Below, piece after piece: positions 43,209 through 51,854 of a stretch of 64,000 nucleotides of DNA (position 1 is its first letter; every line of letters begins with the position of its first letter). The notes beneath the pieces are model-generated. The model did not search any database and was not told where the DNA came from. It worked only from the letters and a program-made list of their open reading frames with translations. Origin of the DNA: Dyadobacter sp. CY343. GTDB taxonomy: Bacteria; Bacteroidota; Bacteroidia; Cytophagales; Spirosomataceae. The stretch lies in assembly GCF_021390335.1 (NCBI RefSeq), contig NZ_JAJUXK010000007.1, positions 248,001 to 312,000 of the forward strand. Reading direction: 5' to 3'. Position numbers and translations under genes: made by a program.

Positions 43209-45035
43209 TCAGAAAGTGTAATTATTCTTGGCAATAAGCTCATCTGCAATGCGGCGGCGGGCATTTTTAAGATTCGACGGTTCAATTTTCGTGAAGCGTT
43301 TTAATCCCATTAACATCACATTCAACTCGTCGCTCTCTGCGAAACTAGTGATTGCGGCACGTCCGGCCGAATTGACTTTTTCTACCGAACGGTTCAGGTA
43401 TACCAATGCTAAATCCTTTTGCAATGCATTTCGCTCTTCGCCGAGCAGCCCAATGCGTTTTTCCACCCGCAGCAAAACAGATTCGGCTACATATATCTCG
43501 ATCACCATATCGGCCAGGCTCATGATAATCTCCTGCTCTTCTGAAAGCTTCATCATAAACTTCTGCACCGCAGCCCCGGCGACCATCAATACTGCCTTTT
43601 TTAGATTTCTGACTACCTTTTTTTCCTTTGCAAAAAGCGTTTCCTCTTCGTCCGCACCAAAATCAGGAATAGACATAATTTCCTTTCCAACTGCCGCCGC
43701 AGGGCCCATCAGGTCAAGCTGACCTTTCATGGCGCGCTTCAAAAGCATATCGACCACGAGCATTCGGTTGATCTCGTTGGTGCCTTCAAAAATCCGGTTT
43801 ATCCGGCTGTCGCGATAAGCTCTGTCCATGGGCGCATCGGCAGAAAAGCCCATTCCTCCGAAGATCTGGACACCTTCATCCACCACAAAATCCAAAACCT
43901 CCGAACCGTGCACTTTCATGATCGCGCATTCAATTGCGAGCTCTTCCAAAGCTTTCAACTTTGCTTCGGAATCCGACATTCCTTTTGCCTGGAAAGCGGT
44001 TATTAAATCATCAATATTCTGCCCGACCCGGTACGCCGCCGATTCGGTAGCATACATTCCCACAGCCATTTCGGCGATTTTATGTTTAATAGCTCCAAAA
44101 TTGGCAATTGAAGTGCCAAATTGCTTGCGCTCGTTTGCGTAATTGATTGCCTGTTCGGCCACTTTTTTTGCACCGCCCAATGCAGCGGCAGCCAGTTTTA
44201 TCCGACCTATATTCAGGATATTAACCGCGATCTTGAAACCATTACCTCTCTCCGAAAGCATATTCTCAACCGGCACTTCGCAGTCGTTGAAGAAGATCTG
44301 GCGGGTATCAGATCCTTTGATTCCCATTTTATGCTCCGGCTCGTTCATCGTAATGCCGCCCGAAGTTTTATCTATAATGAATGCAGTCAGGTTTTTATCC
44401 GTCTGTCCATTCTCTTCGACTTTGGCAAAAACAATGAATACATCCGCGAAGCCGCCATTCGTGATCCACATTTTCTGACCGTTCACAATGTAATGCTGCC
44501 CGTCACCAGAAAGTCTCGCTTTGGTTTTGGCCGAATTCGCATCTGATCCTGAATCCGGCTCAGTCAGACAGTAAGCCGCTTTCCACTCGCCGGAAGCCAG
44601 CTTTGGAAGGTATTTAGATTTCTGTTCTTCATTTCCATAATACAATATCGGCAGCGTCCCGATTCCGGTGTGTGCAGACAATGCGACTGAAAACGAGTTA
44701 CCCGCGCCGGTTGCCTCAGCTACCAGCATAGAAGTATTGAAATTCATCCCAAAACCACCATATTCCTCTGGTACCGCGGTTCCCAGCAGGCCAAGTTCAC
44801 CTGCCTTATCCATGAGGCTGGCGATCAGTTCGGGACTTTTGGCGTGATCAATTTCATCCAGCCGCGGCCAGATTTCTTTGGCGAGGAACTCGCGACAAGT
44901 AGCGGCAATCATCTGCTGCTCTTCGTTAAACTCTTCTGGGATAAATATTTGCGAAGCCTGGGTTTCTTTAATCAAAAACTCTCCTCCGCGGATAGAGCTT
45001 CGCTCGAATATTTTATTCGCTTCTGCAACGGCCAT
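43209..45035 (-). CDS. fadE: Acyl-CoA dehydrogenase with C-terminal extension (FadE-like)
   Basis: A FAD enzyme for the first step of fatty-acid beta-oxidation. It has 608 residues, about 200 more than classical acyl-CoA dehydrogenases, with an extra helical domain after the flavin fold, as in very-long-chain and Bacillus FadE forms. Recognisable are AAYCLTEPDSGSDANSAKT (flavin/substrate loop), WITNGGFADVFIVFAK, QLFGG-like VQIFGGMGFSADAPMDRAYRD, and RINRIFEGTNEINRM near the catalytic end. The start is the ATG at 45035 (MAVAEANK). The frame could extend to a TTG at 45077, but that would run into the operator palindrome. The operator at 45068-45085 links it to the MarR-fadN operon. Confidence 0.9.
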   Translation of the reverse strand: MAVAEANKIFERSSIRGGEFLIKETQASQIFIPEEFNEEQQMIAATCREFLAKEIWPRLDEIDHAKSPELIASLMDKAGELGLLGTAVPEEYGGFGMNFNTSMLVAEATGAGNSFSVALSAHTGIGTLPILYYGNEEQKSKYLPKLASGEWKAAYCLTEPDSGSDANSAKTKARLSGDGQHYIVNGQKMWITNGGFADVFIVFAKVEENGQTDKNLTAFIIDKTSGGITMNEPEHKMGIKGSDTRQIFFNDCEVPVENMLSERGNGFKIAVNILNIGRIKLAAAALGGAKKVAEQAINYANERKQFGTSIANFGAIKHKIAEMAVGMYATESAAYRVGQNIDDLITAFQAKGMSDSEAKLKALEELAIECAIMKVHGSEVLDFVVDEGVQIFGGMGFSADAPMDRAYRDSRINRIFEGTNEINRMLVVDMLLKRAMKGQLDLMGPAAAVGKEIMSIPDFGADEEETLFAKEKKVVRNLKKAVLMVAGAAVQKFMMKLSEEQEIIMSLADMVIEIYVAESVLLRVEKRIGLLGEERNALQKDLALVYLNRSVEKVNSAGRAAITSFAESDELNVMLMGLKRFTKIEPSNLKNARRRIADELIAKNNYTF

Positions 45036-45067
45036 ATCAATGATTATTATAGAACGATGTGAAATAT

Positions 45068-45085
45068 TAGTATGCAAGCATACTA
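45068..45085. promoter_or_regulatory. Operator palindrome in front of the acyl-CoA dehydrogenase gene
   Basis: TAGTATGC (45068-45075), AA, GCATACTA (45078-45085): a perfect 8+2+8 palindrome, identical in both arms to the site before the thiolase gene. It lies 33-50 bases before the ATG, just downstream of the -7 box, over the expected transcription start. Confidence 0.8.
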
Positions 45086-45095
45086 TTCATAAACT

Positions 45096-45103
45096 CAAAT
45101 ATA
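45096..45103 (-). promoter_or_regulatory. -7 element of the acyl-CoA dehydrogenase gene
   Basis: On the minus strand it reads TATATTTG, a full match to TAnnTTTG, ten bases upstream of the operator. I see no good TTG at the -33 distance. Confidence 0.5.
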
Positions 45104-45178
45104 AATCATAATTATATTACGCCTGCATCCTGCCGGCGAAAAAATAGTAAGGGAAAATCGCTGCTTTTTAGCTGATAG

Positions 45179-48070
45179 TTACTTTTTGAAGATCTTGAAC
45201 TGTTTGAGCAGCTCGCCGCCCGCGCTATTGACCCGGATAAAGTAAATGCCTGATGATAACCCCAGATCCGAGAGATCGATGTAAGCCAGATTATCCGCAA
45301 CAGTTACCAGCCCCGCCGGAAGCGCGATCCGCTTACCTGAGACCATTACAACCTCATACAACATTTCGTCGCCGGTCTGATTTTCGGGGAGTTTAATATT
45401 AATGATATTCTCTGTCGGGTTGGGATAAAATGCCCATTCCTCCATATTCTTGGTGATATTCACAGAATCCCCGTAAGAAATACTAAACTGAATTGAGTTG
45501 GTAACGATTGCAGAATCCTCTTCTGCGGCAGTCACCGTGAGGGTGTACCTGCCTACGTAAGGCGCAAATCCGCGTGCATTTTCATACAATGCATACGGAA
45601 ATACGCTTGTAGTGGAAGTCCGTTTGTAAGGCCCGTCCAGTTCGAAGGTCACCTGGTCATATTCGAAATTTCCGTAGGCGTAAATGTTCAGAAGCGGCGG
45701 AAGTGAATCGTAAGCTACCACATCGTCGCCGGCGAGTTTGCGGATCACGCGCTGGTCCACTTTACTGCCGCCTTGCACGAGCTCAAACCGTAGTTCGGGA
45801 GTTTGTACTTTCAGTATCAGCGGGATTTCCACATATGCTCCGCCGTTATCGTAAGCCCGGATTATCAGCCTGTATTCTCCTTCTTCAGTGGGGGTTCCTG
45901 AAAACACATTTAAAGCAAAATTGAGCCAGGAAGGCCGGTTTTGGACAGATATAGATGAAATATAACCATCGGGGTCTCCAAAGATATTGGTAGGTAAAAT
46001 ATAGTTAAAAGGCATATTTACCTGTGCATATTTCACAGGCAATGTAGTAGATGCAAAAGGCGGTGCATTCAGGAACTGAGGCTCTACAACACGAATCGTA
46101 AAATAGGTTTCTACAAATGCATTCAGATCGTCGTACGCTTTGAAAATGATCCGGTACTCGCCCAGTTTGTCAGGCGTACCGCTTAAAGTTCCGTTCGTAA
46201 ATTTCAGCCAGCCAGGCAATTCAGCAGCTTCGATCCTGGTAATTTCCCCGTCACTGTCCTCAAATGTACCCGCTGGAATTGCAAAGCTGAAAGGCTTCCC
46301 GATGGCGACCATCTGATTGGAAAAATTAGCATCAACAGTCGGCGGCTTGTTCGCATTTTCCCTGGTATCAACCCGGATCGTGAAAAAAGCATCCGTAGAA
46401 CCTCCCTCATCGTCAGTTCCTTTCACTGTGATCCGGTAGTCGCCAAGCGCAGTTGGCCGACCGATCAGTGTCCCGTTTTCAAATCTTAACCACGAAGGCA
46501 GGCCGCCTACTTCTACTTTTACAATCGTACCGTCCACATCCGAAAAGGTGTCAATAGGCAGTTTGTAAGTAAAATCCTTGTTGACCGCGATGATCTGCAT
46601 CGGCACCGGACGAAAAACGTAAGGCGCATAGTTTGACGCATCGTTCCAGTATTCCGGCGTAAGCAGGTCTTCTTCCAGCTTCACCTGCACAGGTTTCGGG
46701 CTGGCCGGATTTGCATAAGCGCGTTTCGACCATTCAGAAAAAATCACATTGATCGCGCCCTTTTTTTCAACCGCGGCAGAAAGCCGGTAGCTGACAGATT
46801 CGCTGTAAGTAATAGGCTGTAAAGGTTGGCCGAGCCAGTTCGATGCAGCAGGCCGGAGAAATCCCTCCGATCGCGCCATTTGATCTTTTGTAGAGATTAC
46901 GACCGCGACCACATTCGCACCGTGGGCAAAATTCTCTGTGATCTGTTTTAAATGCGTGTTATTGTCGAGATATGAGCTGACAAACAGTTCATTAGCCGTG
47001 ATAAAATCAGCCGGCATATTACTTTTTACAATATCCACCGACCACCTGTGATCGTAATTAGGGCTGTCGTTAATCTTAATCCCATCTGATTTTTCATTCA
47101 GATCCTTGAAACCCAGCGTCCCGCGCATGACGGAAGCCGCATCAAATACTGAACCATAATCGGAAACGAACTTAACGCCAGGATCAACGGATTTTACAGC
47201 TCCGATCATTTGTTCGAAATACTTTTTCATCGCCTCGTGCCGGTAGATATACCAGTCCTTTCCAGCCCGCTGCCTGAAAGATTCTTCCGGGTCCCAGGCT
47301 GTAAAAGGCGGATAAGGGTCATTAAAAGTCTTGTAATTCATGCCCCAGAGAAAATTGAGGCGCTCGATTTTTTTGTAATGGTCTTTCAGCCAGGTTCGAA
47401 AGCCAGCTACCATTGTTTTCGAATAATCGTAAACAGCCGTGCTTTCCTTGCCGCCGGTGATCAGGCCGCCGGGATATTCGCCTTCCTGAGTGGGAGTATT
47501 GGTGACGGAAACGTAAAGCAGTTTGTTGGTAGTCTGTAAATGTTTGTAGCGGGTCACCGTTTCCTTCACAAACGCAATTCCCTTATTTACAATAGCTTGA
47601 TTATCAAACCCGAAGAAAGTATCCTGATATCCCCCTAGCAGCGGCTGGTCGGAGTGGCTGAACTGGCTGTCAGAAGGTTCCCAAAAACCTTTGATACGTG
47701 TGCTGTGTCTCCCTAGGTGAATGCGGAGCGCCACTTTCATGCCGAGATCAGTGGCTATTTTGATCTGTTCATCGTACTTGGCCCACTTCGGAGTTTCAGT
47801 AGGAGAGCTGTAATATACTTTGTCCCAAGGAATTGTGATATAAACTGCATTGAGGCCGTACTGACTGGCGGCTGTGATCAGTTCCGGCTCGGGACCACGG
47901 TTATCAGCGTCGGTCAGGTTCAGTAGCATCAGTGCCAGATACCTTTGTGGATCAACTTCCGCTGTTTTTTTATCAATTTGGGCTGATAGCGGTTGCTGTG
48001 CAAGAAACAGGCCGAATACCAGAAAAAATAGCTTATTGAGATGATGAAATGCGTTCGTAGAATTGAACAT
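45179..48070 (-). CDS. T9SS-secreted glycoside-hydrolase-like protein with three Ig-like domains
   Basis: A secreted protein of about 963 residues. After a signal peptide (LFFLVFGLFLAQQPLSA) comes a TIM-barrel-like domain to about 400 (QYGLNAVYITIPWDKVYY, DLGMKVALRIHLG, LLYVSVTNTPTQEGEYPGG), similar in outline to GH42-type or beta-galactosidase-like barrels. Three cadherin-like putative-Ig repeats (FSDVDGTIVKVEVGGLPSWLRF, FEDSDGEITRIEAAELPGWLKF and FGDPDGYISSISVQNRPSWLNF) follow. The end is a type A Por sorting domain (WAFYPNPTENIINIKL ... FKIFKK). The start at the ATG at 48070 lies one base after the stop of the upstream glycosyltransferase gene. I cannot name the substrate or the catalytic acids with confidence. 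Confidence 0.75.
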   Translation of the reverse strand: MFNSTNAFHHLNKLFFLVFGLFLAQQPLSAQIDKKTAEVDPQRYLALMLLNLTDADNRGPEPELITAASQYGLNAVYITIPWDKVYYSSPTETPKWAKYDEQIKIATDLGMKVALRIHLGRHSTRIKGFWEPSDSQFSHSDQPLLGGYQDTFFGFDNQAIVNKGIAFVKETVTRYKHLQTTNKLLYVSVTNTPTQEGEYPGGLITGGKESTAVYDYSKTMVAGFRTWLKDHYKKIERLNFLWGMNYKTFNDPYPPFTAWDPEESFRQRAGKDWYIYRHEAMKKYFEQMIGAVKSVDPGVKFVSDYGSVFDAASVMRGTLGFKDLNEKSDGIKINDSPNYDHRWSVDIVKSNMPADFITANELFVSSYLDNNTHLKQITENFAHGANVVAVVISTKDQMARSEGFLRPAASNWLGQPLQPITYSESVSYRLSAAVEKKGAINVIFSEWSKRAYANPASPKPVQVKLEEDLLTPEYWNDASNYAPYVFRPVPMQIIAVNKDFTYKLPIDTFSDVDGTIVKVEVGGLPSWLRFENGTLIGRPTALGDYRITVKGTDDEGGSTDAFFTIRVDTRENANKPPTVDANFSNQMVAIGKPFSFAIPAGTFEDSDGEITRIEAAELPGWLKFTNGTLSGTPDKLGEYRIIFKAYDDLNAFVETYFTIRVVEPQFLNAPPFASTTLPVKYAQVNMPFNYILPTNIFGDPDGYISSISVQNRPSWLNFALNVFSGTPTEEGEYRLIIRAYDNGGAYVEIPLILKVQTPELRFELVQGGSKVDQRVIRKLAGDDVVAYDSLPPLLNIYAYGNFEYDQVTFELDGPYKRTSTTSVFPYALYENARGFAPYVGRYTLTVTAAEEDSAIVTNSIQFSISYGDSVNITKNMEEWAFYPNPTENIINIKLPENQTGDEMLYEVVMVSGKRIALPAGLVTVADNLAYIDLSDLGLSSGIYFIRVNSAGGELLKQFKIFKK

Positions 48071-48071
48071 G

Positions 48072-49187
48072 CTAAAACTTTTTGTCAATTAATTTGATCC
48101 ACTCGTTGTATCCGTTTTCCACATTGAATTGACCTGCGCGCTCAATGCTTTTTGCACTATTAACCGTCACTTTTCCTTCCATTACTGACCGCATTCCTGC
48201 TACCATCTGCCTCACACTCAGATCCTTGGTCACGAGGCCCATTCCATCCTGGATAAACTCAGAAACGCCTCCCGAAGGAAACGAAACGATAGGTTTTCCC
48301 AACAGCGCAGCTTCAATCATTACCAGTGGAAATGGGTCTTGCCGGGAAGTGAGCAGAAAACCGTTACCCACGTTAAGGTAGTTATAATAATCTTCTTTCT
48401 GCTTTCCCACCAAATGAATTTTGGTCGCCGATTTGGAGTGAATGCACCTTTGTTCAGTATAGTAAACGAGCCCGTCATCGATCTTAGCGCCCACCCAGAT
48501 CAGGTGAACGTTGGGGTCATTGACCTCAGCCGCAATATCAGGCAGCATATCGAAACCTTTTCGCTCAGAAGTCATTCCTGACAATACCCAAACGAATGCT
48601 TTTTCAGGTATGCCTAGATCCTTTCTCAACTGGCTGCTGCGCTCGTTATCTTGCTTGACCAGTTTATGGTCGATAAAGGAATGGAGTAAGCCAATATTTT
48701 TGCCGCCTGCATTACTAAGTGCGTCACAGGTAGCCTGCGAGCAGCCGATCAGCAAATGCGAGTAATCAACGATACCCTTGAAATCGGGGCCACTCAGGTA
48801 AGCGTAGGTCAGGGGCATTTCGTGAAAATGGGTAACCACTTTAATCGAAAACTCCTTCGCTATCACAATGGATTCCGGTATCATAGTGGTATTCACGTAC
48901 CAGAAATCCGCATTAAAATCCTTCGCAAGTTTTCGTAAATACTTGTGAATAGGGTTAATACCAAGATGATAGGATACTTTTTGCAAGATATTGAAGTGAC
49001 GCGGCGCAATAAATCTTGGAATGTCCTCGGGAAAATCTTTTAATAATTCTCCATTGGCAAAACTTACTATACCTACGTCGAAACGGGAACGGTCGATCTT
49101 TTTAAGAATATACAACAGCATCATTTCCGATCCTGTCCTTGTCGCATAGGGCGTGAAAAACAGTATTTTTTTCTTAGTACTATTCAT
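48072..49187 (-). CDS. GT4-family glycosyltransferase
   Basis: A 371-residue glycosyltransferase of the GT-B fold. The N-terminal half begins LFFTPYATRTGSEMMLLYILKKI with the GS acceptor loop. The C-terminal half has VWVLSGMTSERKGFDMLPDIA and the donor-site stretch FLLTSRQDPFPLVMIEAALLGKPIVSFPSGGVSEFI, with the conserved glutamates. It starts inside the last four bases (ATGA) of the GT2 gene and ends one base before the secreted glycosidase-like gene. The three form one operon, perhaps for assembly and processing of a surface glycan. Confidence 0.88.
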   Translation of the reverse strand: MNSTKKKILFFTPYATRTGSEMMLLYILKKIDRSRFDVGIVSFANGELLKDFPEDIPRFIAPRHFNILQKVSYHLGINPIHKYLRKLAKDFNADFWYVNTTMIPESIVIAKEFSIKVVTHFHEMPLTYAYLSGPDFKGIVDYSHLLIGCSQATCDALSNAGGKNIGLLHSFIDHKLVKQDNERSSQLRKDLGIPEKAFVWVLSGMTSERKGFDMLPDIAAEVNDPNVHLIWVGAKIDDGLVYYTEQRCIHSKSATKIHLVGKQKEDYYNYLNVGNGFLLTSRQDPFPLVMIEAALLGKPIVSFPSGGVSEFIQDGMGLVTKDLSVRQMVAGMRSVMEGKVTVNSAKSIERAGQFNVENGYNEWIKLIDKKF

Positions 49188-50191
49188 GCAGAGGCGGTTA
49201 AAAGGTCAATGTTCTCCTGTGGTTTTATCTTATAAGACCCTTTTTTTAAGAGTAACGTTTGCCAGAAATATTTTAAAATCACCTTTGTTTTTCTAACATA
49301 GATCCGCTGCGTCCTGAGCTCAGCAAATGGATTTCTGCCACTTTTGATATTCAATGCGATTTTCCACCCAAAAATGACGGGCACCATACATATATAATGC
49401 GCGATCAGCAAAAGGTACTGAAAAACACCATATTGCTTCCGGATCCATAGGAAATTAGACACCTGCATTTGGGTACTGAACCGGTTGATCCACGAAATGT
49501 TCGTGCGCCGGAAAGGGTTGTTATTTTCAAGATGAATAAATGTGCAGTCTTTGAAATAGCACAGTTTTCCCAACTTTCCAAGCCTGCCCGACCATTCTAC
49601 ATCTTCTCCATACATAAAAAAATCAGGGCTGAAACCGCCTGTTTTTTCAAATCCCTCGCGGCGCAGAAAGATGAATGCGCCGACCAGCCAATCGTACTGA
49701 TCGGGATCTTTGTAATCAGGTTCCGGGTAAAAACGGTTTAGTATATTCTCTGTCAGGCGGCCCGGCGGAAGTATGAAAAACGTCTTGCGAAACTCGTTGA
49801 AACTCTGGTAAAAAGGCATTGGTGTTCCGTCTGCGTAATATTGCAAAGCACCGCAGGCGATCATATCCTGCTTGGCTTCCATGCGCGTGAAACAGCGGCC
49901 TATCACATTGTCTGTCAGTAAAGTATCTGCATTAAGTAACAGAAAATACTTCCCTTTTGCGATCGCCATACCCTCGTTATTAGCAATACCAAAACCCGGG
50001 TTGGAAGGAAGGTCTATCCAGCGTACTTCGGGATAAGAGGCGCGGATCAGGTCGCCGCCGCCATTTTCAGGATCATTGTCAACAATTATTACCTCAAACG
50101 TCACTCCGGAAGTGAACTGATGAATCGACTTTAAACAATTAATGATGAGTTGTGAAGTGCGGTAATTAATGATGATGATGGATACATCCAT
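49184..50191 (-). CDS. GT2-family glycosyltransferase (rhamnosyltransferase-like)
   Basis: A 335-residue GT-A enzyme. It has the family start MDVSIIIINYRTSQLIINCL, the donor-site ADT of LLLNADTLL, a late GEDVEWSGRLGKLG acidic segment and hydrophobic stretches after 260 that may touch the membrane. Similarity of layout to WbbL-type rhamnosyltransferases is a suggestion only. It is first in the three-gene glycan operon. The terminator of the thiolase gene sits just 37 bases upstream of its start, so its own promoter must be very close or the operon depends on read-through. Confidence 0.85.
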   Translation of the reverse strand: MDVSIIIINYRTSQLIINCLKSIHQFTSGVTFEVIIVDNDPENGGGDLIRASYPEVRWIDLPSNPGFGIANNEGMAIAKGKYFLLLNADTLLTDNVIGRCFTRMEAKQDMIACGALQYYADGTPMPFYQSFNEFRKTFFILPPGRLTENILNRFYPEPDYKDPDQYDWLVGAFIFLRREGFEKTGGFSPDFFMYGEDVEWSGRLGKLGKLCYFKDCTFIHLENNNPFRRTNISWINRFSTQMQVSNFLWIRKQYGVFQYLLLIAHYICMVPVIFGWKIALNIKSGRNPFAELRTQRIYVRKTKVILKYFWQTLLLKKGSYKIKPQENIDLLTASA

Positions 50192-50227
50192 GAAAAAGCG
50201 TGCAAGTTAGACGCGTAAAAATAGAAA

Positions 50228-50263
50228 ATCTCCGTGGAACAAGGGCAAACCTTCCACGGAGAT
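50228..50263 (-). terminator. Rho-independent terminator of the thiolase gene
   Basis: Perfect 12-base arms ATCTCCGTGGAA (50228-50239) and TTCCACGGAGAT (50252-50263). On the minus strand the stem is followed by TTTCTATTTTT. Confidence 0.85.
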
Positions 50264-50295
50264 CGTCGATTAGAATTTAATTAGTTAGTTGCCGG

Positions 50296-51474
50296 TTAAT
50301 TGAGCCTTTCAAAGATTCCGGCCACTCCCTGCCCGCCGCCAACGCAGGCAGTTACCATACCATATTTCTGATTTTGCCGCTTCATTTCATTGAACAACTG
50401 CACCGATAAACGTGCGCCCGTCGATCCTAGCGCGTGGCCCAGCGCGATCGCGCCGCCATTTGGATTGACAATTTCAGGGTTAATATCCAGCTCCTGGATC
50501 ACGGCCAGTGACTGTGCCGCAAAAGCTTCATTCAATTCAATCTGCTCGATATCCTGCAATCTCAAACCCGCCTGTCTCAACGCAGTAGGAATAGCCGCAA
50601 CCGGCCCGATGCCCATAATTCGTGGGTCTACGCCCGCAGTTGCGTAGGATAGCATTCTTGCGATTGGTTTGAGGTTCAGTTTATTAACCATATTCTCCGA
50701 CATGACCATCACAAATGCAGCCCCGTCGGAAGTTTGCGACGAGTTACCCGCGGTAACCGAGCCACCGGCAGCAAATACAGGTTTTAGCTTGTTCAAAGCT
50801 TCCAGCGTAGTGTCCGCGCGCGGACCTTCGTCCTGGCTCACCACCAATTCTCTCGTTTTCTTCTTGCCCGAAGCCGCGTCGAAATAGGTTTCTTTCACGG
50901 TAACAGGCACAATTCCGTCTGCAAACCAGCCTTCTTTCTGCGCCCGCAATGCTTTTTGGTGAGATTGAAAAGAAAATTCATCCTGCTTTTCACGGCTGAT
51001 ATTGAAGTCTTTCGCAACCTGCTCGGCCGTAAGTCCCATACTCAGGTAGTATTGCGGATTCGTATGTGCGATTTCGTAGTTCAATGCAGTTTTCCAGCCC
51101 ATTGTCGGTACCATAGACATAGATTCGGTACCTCCTGCAATAATGCATTCAGCCATTCCTGCGTGTATTTTCGCAGAGGCCATCGCAATTGCCTCCACGC
51201 CTGAGCCGCAATATCTGTTGATCGTAATTCCTGATACGTTTTGTGGCAATGCGAGCAAAGCGACGTAACGTCCCATTTGCATTCCCTGCTCAGCTTCGGG
51301 TACCGCATTGCCGACAATCACATCGTCAACCTGGGTAGGGTCCAGTTGAGGGAGCTGTTCCAGTAAATGTTTGATTACTGTCGCTCCAAGGTCATCGGGG
51401 CGTGTAAACCGGAAGCCGCCTCTCGAAGCTTTTCCAACCGCGGTCCGGTAGCCCGCTACAATATATGCGTTCAT
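50296..51474 (-). CDS. fadA: Acetyl-CoA C-acyltransferase (thiolase)
   Basis: A 392-residue thiolase. Active-site features are INRYCGSG with nucleophile Cys89, GHALGSTGAR with the histidine near 347, and CVGGGQG with the second cysteine at 377. The length and the motifs are those of degradative 3-ketoacyl-CoA thiolases and of acetoacetyl-CoA thiolases. Beta-oxidation is favoured by the operator it shares with the fadN-like and acyl-CoA dehydrogenase genes. It is monocistronic, with its own operator and terminator. Confidence 0.92.
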   Translation of the reverse strand: MNAYIVAGYRTAVGKASRGGFRFTRPDDLGATVIKHLLEQLPQLDPTQVDDVIVGNAVPEAEQGMQMGRYVALLALPQNVSGITINRYCGSGVEAIAMASAKIHAGMAECIIAGGTESMSMVPTMGWKTALNYEIAHTNPQYYLSMGLTAEQVAKDFNISREKQDEFSFQSHQKALRAQKEGWFADGIVPVTVKETYFDAASGKKKTRELVVSQDEGPRADTTLEALNKLKPVFAAGGSVTAGNSSQTSDGAAFVMVMSENMVNKLNLKPIARMLSYATAGVDPRIMGIGPVAAIPTALRQAGLRLQDIEQIELNEAFAAQSLAVIQELDINPEIVNPNGGAIALGHALGSTGARLSVQLFNEMKRQNQKYGMVTACVGGGQGVAGIFERLN

Positions 51475-51501
51475 ATAGCTATTTTAAGTCGATGAAAAAT
51501 A

Positions 51502-51534
51502 GATAGTATGCAGGCATACTATCAGGTAAAAATA
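51502..51534 (-). promoter_or_regulatory. Operator palindrome and candidate -7 element of the thiolase gene
   Basis: GATAGTATGC (51502-51511), AG, GCATACTATC (51514-51523): perfect ten-base arms, the best copy of the three. On the minus strand the -7-like TATTTTTA (51534-51527) lies just upstream, so the dyad sits over the expected start of transcription, 28 bases from the ATG. Confidence 0.78.
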
Positions 51535-51553
51535 GAAATTTAACATAAAACAA

Positions 51554-51585
51554 CAAACCGCCGGAAAACAATTTCCGGCGGTTTG
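51554..51585 (-). terminator. Rho-independent terminator of pspC
   Basis: Perfect 14-base arms CAAACCGCCGGAAA (51554-51567) and TTTCCGGCGGTTTG (51572-51585), followed on the minus strand by TTGTTTT. Confidence 0.85.
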
Positions 51586-51620
51586 CAACTACGAAGTCTT
51601 TACTGATGGATTATTAAAAT

Positions 51621-51854
51621 CTAGGAGTGAAAGTTCTCCTCAATGATTGATTTTGGTCTTTTTGCAATATCCGGCATGACGATCCATAGGATAATGTAAA
51701 GGAAGACGATCGGGAAAGTGACAGGGATAAAAACTGCCAGCACGAATAATACCCGAACGATCGTTACATCGATCTGAAAGTAATCTGCAAGGCCGGAAGC
51801 TACTCCACCAATCATTTTGTTTGCTGTATTGCGATATAATCTGTTATGGTTCAT
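51621..51854 (-). CDS. PspC-domain membrane protein
   Basis: A 77-residue protein made almost entirely of a PspC domain. NRLYRNTANKMIGGVASGLADYF is the conserved first half, followed by a hydrophobic helix pair (VLFVLAVFIPVTFPIVFLYIILWIVMP) and a short polar tail. Stand-alone PspC proteins are common in Bacteroidota, often next to a PadR-type regulator; no such gene is adjacent here. The promoter region carries a dyad that looks like a PadR-type site. A role in membrane stress is inherited from the family name and is unproven. Confidence 0.88.
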   Translation of the reverse strand: MNHNRLYRNTANKMIGGVASGLADYFQIDVTIVRVLFVLAVFIPVTFPIVFLYIILWIVMPDIAKRPKSIIEENFHS

